64,000 bases of DNA. It comes from Plazaster borealis (lineage: Eukaryota > Echinodermata > Asteroidea > Forcipulatida > Labidiasteridae). The stretch lies in the NCBI GenBank assembly GCA_021014325.1, contig CM037467.1, positions 4,340,001 to 4,404,000 of the forward strand. The letters run 5' to 3'. Numbering within the stretch: the stretch's first letter is position 1; each line of letters begins with the position of its first letter. The translations under genes and the position numbers were made by a program. Under the pieces are notes generated by a model. It had not been told where the DNA came from. It saw nothing but the letters and a program-made list of their open reading frames with translations, and ran no database searches. This document shows, piece by piece, positions 44,901 to 56,900 of this stretch.

Positions 44901-47900
44901 ACTAGTAGCTGGAGCCAGGGGGAGGGAGGGGGGGGGGGTGGTCAACTCAGGCCCGTCCCAATTTAACATGCCAAATTTCTTATACCCCGCTTTGTAGTCC
45001 AATAGTCACAAAAACCTTGTTCATAGTGTGTTTTTTGACAAGAAAATCTATATAGGCCTATAGCTTAGGAAACAAATCAGTCAAACAGACAGAACAAAAC
45101 AACACAACAAGGTTAGCTAGTGTTTTTCGTTCCTCCTTAAAATAATGTGTTTATGTCCCAGGGCCCAATTTCATAGAGCTGCTTAAGCAGAAAATATTGC
45201 TTAGCAATTTCCTGCTTAGCAGAAATGAGCAGGATACCAGTCACAAATTGTACATATGACATGGTATTTTGGCTGGTAACCCTGTTCTGGTAAGCATAAT
45301 GATGTTGTGCTTAGCTACTTTATGTGCTTAAGCAGCTCTATGAAATTGGGCCCAGATCATGGTATTAAAAGCTATATGTATCTGACGTACATCATCAACT
45401 TCGGTTAACAACTTTTTAAGGTAATCGCGAATGAGTTTCAATGAGAAATCAGAGGATTTTAACTGTTTTGCAGTTGGAGATCAGACACCTTGGTAGATTT
45501 ACCTTGAATGATAGTTGCAGATTCTCGCCTCCCCAGATCGTCAATCCCGTGTCGTAGCCGCCAAGGTGATGGAAGAACTCACGGTGGACGGAGAACAGAC
45601 CGCCTGCCATGGTCGGGGTCCTGAAACAGAGAGTATAGCTGAGCTCGGTGTTGGTGATGGTAGTTTGGAAGGGAGGTGAGCCATGGCCTTAGCCGCCACT
45701 ATAGGTGTATTAACATACGGAGTGTGGACCTGAGAACAAAACAGGTCCACATCATGTAGGGACTTGAAACACTATGTGGACTTACACACGTCCACACAGT
45801 TTTTTTTTTACAGTGTTGAAGAATAGGATTTCCCTTTAAGTCTACAGAACAAAGGAATGTCCACAGAGTGACTGCAACACAGAGCTGTGTGTGTTTCTTG
45901 GGCGTGTCCCAAGACTTCCCTCAATACTCGTTCGTTGCAGTGGGGCTTGAGGACCGCACCAATGTCTGTATTCTCAAATAGGCGGTAAATATCGGTAGTC
46001 GTCTGTCGTGGTGCATCAACAGAGAGGAGAGGGGCGGGGCTCACCCCCAGCAAAATTAAAACGAATCTATTGACCCTTTCCACTGACGTCACACGCGGTT
46101 GCATTCTGGCCATGGTGTGCCATTTTGTGAGATACTTCTTGTGTGTGTGATACGCTTGTCGTCCAATAGGCTTAATGCTTTGATTCGGATCAATCTTTAA
46201 ATTGTTATAATGAGCAAATATTCCACTACTACTCTCGTTACACTGGCCATAGAACTAATAATTCTGGCTCTATGAATAATGTCTATTCACGGAAATGTTG
46301 AGATTATTACGGTTTGGGAGTCCGCATGGCGCAAGTACAATATTAGGAAGCTGCTTGCTGGGGACAACCATGTGGGTAAATTAATCTCTCTCAAGAAATT
46401 CGGTTCTGAGAAGAACCGGAATTCTGACAAGATAAATTTTGTACACACACATTGTTGTCAGCCGCAAGACTTTCTGCTTGCTTTAAAGGAACATTACAGA
46501 ATTGGTTTTTGCTAACAAAACAGTGTAAGCACTTTATATATAATCCACCATATACATAAACTGACAAACGTGTAAAAGTTTGAGATCGATCGGCCATCTG
46601 GGTCACGAGAAAATAGTGAAAAACCGATTACACATTTGCATGTGTTATACAATGCATGAATAAAACGCTCATGAGCGATAAACTCCAATCGGAAATTAGT
46701 TTTACTTATTTCTCATCAAATATGGCATTTCAGACAGAAATATTTCTAGGGATGTTTTCTACTATCATCATCATTAGACCGTGTACGTTTTATGTAAATC
46801 TGCGATCTTAAAGAAAATTTTAATTACCAGTTCTGTAACGTTCCTTTAACAACAGCTTGATGAAATTGGGCCCTGGGTTTTAAACATTTCCCTACCTCCC
46901 TGGACTCCAAAGTTATTTTCGTTAACACTCTAAACACCCCCCCGGGTAAGAATTGACCCGGATCCGGGTCCCGTGGGGCCGGACCCATTTCTGGGTCAAT
47001 CTGACCCGGAATCGGTGCAAAATGACCCGAAAAAGGGTCAAACTTACGCAGAATCCTAGTCAACATCCCATTTTTAAAAACTAATTTCCGGGTCAGTCTG
47101 ACCCAGAATTGGGTCAGGCGCCCCTGGGATCCGGAATCCGGGACCTGACCCAGAATTGGGTCAGGCCCCCTGGGATCCGGAATCCGGGACCTGACCCAGA
47201 ATTGGGTCAGGCCCCCTGGGATCCGGAATCCGGGACGTGACCTGGGAGTTTTTTAGAGTAGTATACCTGAGTGGTGAGTTGATATCGTAACTGACTCTGA
47301 GCTGCTCCCGTATTGATGCCTCCGTCCACAGGAACTCCGGCAGCCACGAGAAGCCTCCTATCAGGGACATGCCGTGGATCGTACCGTACTCGAACGTGGT
47401 ATCGCTGATGGAATCGATTACTGGGCACACCACGCGTGTTCTGAGGGGGAGTCGAGAATATTATTGACATTATTTGTCTGCAATACTGCATTGGTTTCAA
47501 ACACTCAAAGGGTGTGTACAACATTCGTAATTACCAAAGACCTGTAACCAAACTTGATGTGACCCAACATATACATGAAATAACAAACCTGTGAAATTTT
47601 AAGCTAAATCGGTCTTCGGAGTCATGAGAAAAAAAGTGAAAAAAACCTTATGTGTTTTAAGTTTTTTTTCAAACATTGGAATTTATCCTGCAGGATAAAG
47701 ACTATTATTTTACTCATTTCCTAAAAACTATGGCATTTCGAGCAAAACTATTTCAAGGAAAGTTTTCTACCATGACCATCTTTATACCATGTAAGTTATG
47801 TGCAAATCTGTGAGCATTTATATTGTTATTCTTACCAATGTTGTACACACCCTCTAAACAGAAAACACAGTTTTAAACTTCAGTAATTAACTTCATTCGT

Positions 47901-50900
47901 TAATAAGGCATGATCCAGGCTCCAATGTGTTTCTATGCACAAACAAATAAAATGCCAATCTACTGTGTACATTTTCCCAAATTATGTTTAAATCCTTTAT
48001 TTGATATCTATTGTTTTCGCCGAGAGAGTACTAACATCCACATTTTGTTAGATGTTAAAAGAATCCCACCCGAGTAATTTGCCTGTTGATTTTTTTCACA
48101 GAAAGTACTGAGTATACAATGCTTAATACAAATCGGTTTATTAAAGGCATCGTACACGTTTGGTAATGACTCAGAAAATTTATGGCAATAAAAACTTACT
48201 TCTTATAAGAAGTACAGCAGCTTTGGATAGTATAAAGCATTTTGAGAGACTTTTTACTTCGAAGGACTGTGGTTATGGGAAAATATATCACTTTTTATCC
48301 CCAAAGTATTTTGAATATTGAGAAGCGTTACGGTAACGCTTCTCAGAGTGTGTATTCCAATGCAGATTATTCTTCCTGCGTGGACATAACCGCTCCAGAT
48401 TTTCGGCAATATCTCAAAAACGCTACCACCCTTTGAAATGAAATTTTCCACAGCTTAGTTTTATGGTATATATCTACAACTATATAGGATTGAAACAAAC
48501 AATAGGCTCCAATTACCAAACGTGTACGATGCCTTTAAGGGTAAAAACAAATTATATCCACGTTACTTGTGTTTTCTATGGTGTTCCATATGTGCCACTC
48601 CTTTGGAAAAAAATAATTCCGTCGCATTTTTTTTTTGCGTCGCATTTTTTTTTTTTGCGTCGCATTTTTTTTTTTGCGTCGCATTTTTTTGCGTCGCATT
48701 TTTTTGCGTCGCATTTTTTTTTGCGTCGCATTTTTTTGCGTCGCATTTTTTTGCGTCGCATTTTTTCCCGTCGCATTTTTTTCCCGTCGCATTTTTTTCA
48801 GGCACATTTTTTTCAGGCACATTTTTTTCTGAATCGGTCACGTGACCGTCACATGATGTCCATGTGATGATTTTTTGGCTCCGCTATTGCAGTTGGCGTG
48901 TGAACAATTCTATTCTTCTCCTTCAGGGTTGCGGCCATTGCTGTATTACAATTCGTTACAACTGTTTTAGACCCCCCAAAAAAAATGCGACGCAAAAAAA
49001 AAAAATGCGACGGAAAAAAAAAATGCGGCCCCCCAAAAAAAATGCGCCTGAAAAAAAAAAATGCGCCTGAAAAAAAAAAATGCGACGCCCAAAAAAAAAA
49101 TGCGACGCAAAAAAAAAAAATGCGACGCAAAAAAAAAAAATGCGACGGAATTATTTTTTTCCAAAGGAGTGGCACATATGGAACACCATAGTTTTCACTC
49201 ACCGAAAAACTCAAAATATTAGAAGATTTACCGTGTCGATGGACGGTCAAGACTAACGATTGAACGCACTGAATTATTGGAGTTTTATAACAGTATAGAA
49301 TTGTCAATGTATATAAGTGCTTGATCTGTATTAGTATTCTCCAGAAACTCCCGGCTAAGAATTGACCCGGTTCCAGGTTCCAGGGGGGCCTGACCTATTT
49401 CTGGGTCAGTGAACTAGCTGGAATATGTGTCAAATTGACTCGAAAATTTGTCAAACTGACGCGGAATCTGAGCTTAATCCAATTTTGTAACCAATTTCAG
49501 GGTCATTCTGATCCAGAAATGGGTCAGGCTCCTGTAGACCATGGCCCAATTTCATAGAGCAGCTTAAGCAGGAAATAGTGCTTAAAACATTTGCTACTAA
49601 GCACAAATTAGCCGGATACCAGTCATAGATGGTACATGTGAGATGTTATTTTGACTGGTAACCATATTCTGGTAAGCATAATTTTGTTGTGCTTATAGCT
49701 ACTTTCTGTGCTTAAGCGGCTCTATGAAATTGGGCCCAGGGCTCCGGGTCAATTCTGACCCATCGGAGTTTTTCGACTGTTCGTGATGGCCGAAGTAGTA
49801 AAGGCAGGCACACCGTGCATGACATTTTACAAGTAAAAGTTAAAAGTAAGACTACGGGAAGAAGTACCGGTAGGCTCGAGACTGAGCTCGAGTACGAGTT
49901 GAGTACCAGTACTAGTTTGAGGGGGGGGGGGGGGGTACGAGTACGAGTACGAGTTACAAGTTTACGTTCGAGTATAGGTACGGTTCGAGTACTTCAACTC
50001 AAACTGATATCAATCAAAGTTGTTTTAACGTGTCCTTAAACTTGTAGTGTTGATATTGTCGGAAGTACTATAGATGTGTATTTATATTATCTCAAAATAG
50101 ACCACAAAACGTGCGTTATTTTATTAGACTCGTCTGTCAATGCGAATGTTTATACTTAAAAGGTGTTTTATATACTGACCTTAAACCTTCCTATAATTGT
50201 AATGCCGGAAGTGACGGTTGTAGGTACGGTTGTAATTACACACACATAAATCCGTAAAATGGTTCAGTGTATTTTGTTTGGGTCCAGACTTGGTCTGTTG
50301 TTAATAATTAGTGTATACCTTAAAGAGTGGTTTCAATGCCAAATTTAGTTTTGTGATGCACTCACTTTTCAATAGATAAGGCCCTCAGGAAAGTCTGGAC
50401 AAAATTACAAGTCTCCAAAAATGTCATTTTATCTGATACTCTTTCAAAGCGAAATGTGAAAATGACGTCATCGAACGTCGAACAACAAAAACATGTGTGT
50501 CTGTACAATACAAGGTGGAATATTGTTGTGCCAGTCAAAAGGTTAAATCCAATGCTGTTTTGTTTGAATATTATCAACATTCAGGAATGGACTAAAAATT
50601 CTCCTTACAAAAACGTACAGACAATGTAGGCTAGACCAGATTCCAGGCAGTAGTGTGTTTTTCACTTAGTTAGAATCGAGGTTATTTTGACCCGGATTCC
50701 GGGCAGTAGTGTGTTTTTCAATTGGAGTCGAGGTTATTTTGACCCGGATTCCGGGCAGTAGTGTGTTTTTCAATTGGAGTCGAGGTTACTTTGACCCGGA
50801 TTCCAGGCAGTAGTGTGTTTTTCACTTGGAGTCGAGGTTATTTTGACCCGGATTCCAGGCAGTAGTGTGTTTTTCACTTGGAGTCGAGGTTATTTTGACC

Positions 50901-53900
50901 CGGATTCCAGGCAGTAGTGTGTTTTTCACTTGGAGTCGAGGTTATTTTGACCCGGATTCCAGGCAGTAGTGTGTTTTTCAATTAGTTAGAATCGAGGTTA
51001 TTTTGACCCGGGGATTCAGGGCAGTGGTGTGTTTTTCCTTAGAGTCGAGGTTATTTTGACCCGGATTTCAGGCATGCAGTAGTGTGTTTTAATTTTGACC
51101 CGGATTCCAGGCAGAAGTGTATTTTTCACTTGGAGTCGAGGTTATTTTGACCCGGATTCCAGGCAGTAGTGTGTTTTTCACTTGGAGTCGAGGTTATTTT
51201 GACCCGGATTCCAGGCAGTAGTGTGTTTTTCACTTGGAGTCGAGGTTATTTTGACCCGGATTCCAGGCAGTAGTGTGTTTTTCAATTAGTTAGAATCGAG
51301 GTTATTTTGACCCGGATTCCGGGCAGTAGTGTGTTTTTCACTTAGAGTCGAGGTTATTTTGACCCGGATTCCAGGCAGTAGTGTGTTTTTCATTAGAGTC
51401 GAGGTTATTTTGACCCGGATTCCAGGCAGTAGTGTGTTTTTCAATTAGTTAGAATCGAGGTTATTTTGACCCGGATTCCGGGCAGTAGTGTGTTTTTCAC
51501 TTGGAGTCGAGGTTATTTTGACCCGGATTCCAGGCAGTAGTGTGTTTTTCAATTAGTTAGAATCGAGGTTATTTTGACCCGGATTCCGGGCAGTAGTGTG
51601 TTTTTCACTTTGAGTCGAGATTATTTTGACCCGGATTCCAGGCAGTAGTGTGTTTTTCACTTTGAGTCGAGGTTATTTTGACCCGGATTTAGGGCAGAAG
51701 TGTGTTTTTCACTTAGAGTCAAGGTTATTTTAACCCAGATTCCAGGCAGTAGGCCTAAGTGTGTTTTAATTTTGACCCGGATTCCAGGCAGTAGTGTGTT
51801 TTTCACTTGGAGTCGAGGTTATTTTGACCCGGTTTCCGGGCAGTAGTATGTTTTTCACTATAGAGAGTTGAGGTTGTGTTGACTGGGATTCCGGGCAGTA
51901 GGTTTTTTTTCACTGATAGTGATAGTCGTGGTTATTTTGACCCAAATTTTGATTCTCCCAACCAACCCCAAATAACATCTCTGAATGATTATTACAAAAC
52001 TGAATAATTAAAATTTCAAATGGCACAATCTAAAATATTGAAATAATACTACCAGGGAAGCATTTTCGAGCAAGGTCGTGGATAAAGAAAAAGAAAAAAA
52101 AGAACACTAACCACATTCCTTATTATTTCTAATTGTTGTTACCTAAATATTGCTAAGAGACAAATGACCTAGAAAAAGTTATTGATTAAGGATTTTTGTT
52201 TGCTTTCTGCGTCAGGCCCGGTTCAAAATAAAATGAAGATTCCTGATCAAAATGTTCCCCATCCACCGCAGACCTATTAAAGCAATTCCGCAGATGTTCA
52301 CCATCGGATAAAATGAAAACATTGTAAACATTCTTCATTCTTCAAACAAACATCAGACACACGATTCTTGACAATTTACTTCCTCGCCCGTAACAAAATT
52401 TTCTCACGTGCTGGAACTTTTGACCCTCGCCTCTACGCAAAGGGAAGCTATCATCTATCAACCAGACAATACAGAACAAACCGGTTGAGCATCTCTCGAT
52501 CACCAAAAAAGTCATGGGCTCAACCAGCGCTCAGTCTCCCACGACCTTTCCAGCTCTTGTAGGTCACCGGTAAATCTCCATAATTTAAAACTCCGTGCAT
52601 CAACGTCGGCTCGCATCGTGTCCCGATGACAAGATAATTTCCCCACTGGTTGTGTATATACGATGACTTCCTTCCTACATAAAGTACTGACGACAGCAAT
52701 GACTAGCGACAGATTGCTGGGCAAGTTTGGGCCGAGTTTAACTAGGCAAAGTTGAAAGATTTAGTGATTATAGTTTAAAGGCATCGAACACGTTTTGAAA
52801 TTGTCAAAGACTTCTCATTTGGTGTATCCCAACAATATATCATGCATAATATAACAAGCATGTGAAAATTTGGGCTCAAATGGTCATCGAAGTTGCAAGA
52901 AAATGATGAAAGAAAAAACACCCTTGTTGTACAAATTTGAGTGCTTTCAGATAGGAATAAAAGGCTTCAGGCCTGTAGTCTTTTATTATTTTAGTGAGAA
53001 ATTACCTCTTTCTAAAAAACTACGTTACTTCAGAGGGAGTCGTGTCCTACAATGTTTTATACTATCAACAGCTCTCCGTTGCTTGTTACCAAGTAAGTTT
53101 TTATGATAACATTTGTTTTGAGTCATTACCAAACTTGTACGATACCTTTAAAGACAGTGGACATTATTGGTAATTGTCAAAGACCAGTCTTCTCACTTGG
53201 TGTATCTCAACATATGCATAAAATAACAAGCCTGTGAAAACTTGGGCTCAATTGGTCATCGAGGTTGCGAGATAACAATAAAAGAAAAAAACAACCTTGT
53301 CACACGGAGTTCTGTGCTTTCAGATGCAAGTTGATTTCGAGACCTCATCTAATTTTGAGTACTCGAAATCAAATTCGTGGAAAATTACTTCTTTCTCGAA
53401 AACTACTCCACTTCAGAGGGAGCCGTTTTTCACAATGTTTTATACTATCAACCTCTCCCCGATACTTTTTACCAAGTTAGGTTTTATGCTAATAAATATT
53501 TTGAGTAATTACTAATAGTGTCCACTGCCTTTAAAGAACGTTTGCAGCCTCCGTTAACATCTTGCAGTGAAATGGTTTCGTGCATGAACTCATATCCTTG
53601 CAGTGTTTTTGTACTTGCACTCTATAAACTCCCGGGTCAGATTTGACCCAGATTCCATGTACGATACCTTTAATATAAGGATTTTAATCCTTCAAAAAAA
53701 TCTTTTGAAAAGTGACGATCGAGCTAGCTTGAATCGGGTGAGGGTTGGGTTTTATTTCTATTCATACACACTCTTAACAAATTCTTGGTCCCAGGGAGCG
53801 TGACCCATTTCTGGGTAAGGCTGGCCCGGAAATTGTTTAAATAATGGGATTTTAACTCGGATTCTGCGTCAATTAGACCAATTTCAGGTTCATTTTGACA

Positions 53901-56900
53901 CCCATTCCGGGTCATACTAAACCAAAATGGATCAGACCCCACACGGGATCCGGAACCCGGGACAATCTTGACCCTGAAGTTTTTAGAGTGAACTGTTAAC
54001 TTTAATGCACCATTATGGAAACCGATTTAGGCACAACTTGAACTAACTAAGCTAAGAGCCATCCCTGTAACACGAGACGAATTCAACAGACAACTTTTTG
54101 AGCCAAGCAACAGTACTGATTGCAATAGGAACACTCCAGCATAGGATGCAGTTGTCTTCAATAAAATAATGTTAAATTTGTTCTATTAGCCACCACGCGC
54201 ATGCAACCTTATATCCCACATATGAGTTTAATTGCAGTAGGCCTAACCGAAAGATACAGCCAAGTTGATTCTAAAGGGGGCAAAATCTCATCAAGAAAGC
54301 CGATAGCTCTAGTGTTTTGACCCTCTGTCATTGTCACATATTAATTTATTGAAATTCTATAATGAAATACCCTTCACTCGCCGTGCCGGTGTTGAACAGA
54401 CATAAACACTGTCCACAGTTCTTGTAAAGTTCAACTGTTCTGTTTGTGTTAGGATATAACACAAACATTTCCTTTATTGCACCCAGTCAAACGCCAGACT
54501 AAAAACCATAAACCAAGCTTTACGAGAATGGGCCCAGGAGATCACTTGCATCTTTACGATCTCGTCAGGACATTTTTTATTTATTAAAATCCCTCGGCGA
54601 AAGGCAAACAAACAAGGGGAGACCGCGAAATAAACTTCATGTGACAATTTATGGCTCCTCATATAAATCCACTGAACCATTTTAATATAGGCCTCGGTCC
54701 AATAACTTTTTTCCCGGATTGAAAAGGTTGAATTTTCTCGCCAGCGGCTACAAAACAAATTAATAAACTGAATAAAGTTTGAAGGAAAATTGGGTCAGAC
54801 GATAACTAATCGATTCAAACAGAAAACAGCCCAACCGCCCCCCCCTAAAAAAAGGTGAGTAAAAGGCAAAAGGTCAATACTTGATTCATGAGATATAGTT
54901 GAGTGGACAAATATAATACTGCAGTGTGATTATTTCAGAATTAGGGAAAAATAAAGATATCCAGAACAACACACCATAGGAGCAACATCATTGCACAACA
55001 AACAGATGGACACATAGCAAACAAACATATTACAGATTCTAGGTCCGATGTTTGGCTGATTTGACCCCAAAACTTATAAATAAAATGTTACATAGCTATT
55101 TTTATAGATTCGAGAAAATTATAAGCTTTTATTAAAGGTATTACACGTAAAACACTCCGCCAACGATAAGTGGTTATTAACGAATAATTAAATAACGATC
55201 CCGACCTAAGATCACGTCCAGCAGCCATGTACAAACAATTTTGCATTGTACCTGGTGCACTGCTCGTGGCCTATGCGAAAGTTTGTGTATGTTTTTGACC
55301 CGGATACTGTGTCAAAATTACCCAGAAATTTGGGATTCTGGACCCGGATTCTGGGTGCTGCGTGGGGTTTGATCCATTTCTGTGTCAGTACGACCCGGAA
55401 TGAGTGTCCAAATGAGCCAGAAATGGGTCATATTTACGCAGAATTCGGTTTAGAATCCAATTTTGTTAACCAGTTTCCGGTTTCCGCGTCCGGGTCAGGC
55501 CCTCCTGGCACCCGGAGTCCGGATCAAGTCTGACCCGGGAGTTTTTAGAGTGTACGGTATGGCATGCAACGAAAACTAGCGTTATGAAGTTCGTCTTCCA
55601 ACAACCAATGGATGTAGTATCCATTTAATTAAATATTATAAAGCGTTTGCATTGTTACTTAAAGATGTTAAATGAAAGGCTTACATCCCGTAATCACTGC
55701 CCTCTTGTGGCGATTCAAACCCAAGTGTGACCTCGCAATGACCTCCTCTTGACCCCCCAAATTACATCCCTACAGATTGACCCTCAAAATGTGTAACTTA
55801 CAAAAATAATCACCGTTTTTACCGTTCACAGGCAAATGTTATGACAAAGATTAAAAGTCTTTAAATGAAACCAGTCTTTGTGCTTAAACTTTTTTTTCAA
55901 GTAGCCCACTAGGCTGTAGTAAACTGTACATTTCACTTGCTCCCAGGAAGTTCTAGAAGCCCATATTTTAAACATACATGTATATTGTCATAAAGGTATC
56001 TTTCTGATTGTATAAATGAAAGCAGTCATAACCAATTTAATGGTTAAATGAAGTTTACATTCTCACACTCATAAATAAATAAATTAATATATTTTTAAAA
56101 TGTATTATTCATATCTAGAAAGGAAGAAATACGAGCATTATAAGCATTGTGTTCTCACTTGGTGTATCCCAACATATGCATTAAATAACAAGCCTGTGGA
56201 AATTTGGGCTCAATTGGTCATCGATATTGCAAGAAAATGATGAAAGAAAAAACAACCTTGTTGTACAAATTTGTGTGCTTTCAGATAGGAATAAAAGGCT
56301 TCAGGCCTGAATTCTTTTATTGTTTTAGTGAGAAATTACCCAAGTTCCTCAAAGACTACGTTACTTCAGAGGGAGTCGTTTCCTACAATGTTTTATACTA
56401 TCAACAGCTCTCCGTTGCTCGTTACAAAGTAAGTTTTTATGCTAATATATATTTTGAGTAATTACCAAACGTTGACAGTGCCTTTATTAGGCCAAGGTAT
56501 ATTGTACAGCAGACGTGCTTACGGTGGAATTGAGAAATATTAACACCGAATCCAATTTGTTTAAAGGTTTTTTAGTCAACGTGATGTTGATTCCATCTAA
56601 AATCGAAACTTTTTGCATAAAACACACAGACAAACAAGGTCGCCTATAGTTCAACAGAATGTGAGTACATGTAATTCCATACATCAGCAGCTGAAACCAT
56701 TTAAGACAGGGCCATCAATCTCCAAACAAATTAGGCTTGGACTTTTTAAACTTGAACTTGACCTCAAGGGGCTTATCTGTTCTGAATTTGTGGGAAAGGA
56801 AGCCGAGTGTTACACCCAAACAGAGGTCTTTATGAATTGAAAGGAGCATGAGTGATGGATAAAAGCATTTGGTAAAGGGGCATGATAAGACTACGGTGCG

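Noticed and set aside
48463..49307. Lys/Arg-rich and Phe-rich frames ([20 protein letters not shown])
   Set aside because: They come from the T-tract/GCGTCGCA arrays of a foldback element; every frame and strand gives a low-complexity product.
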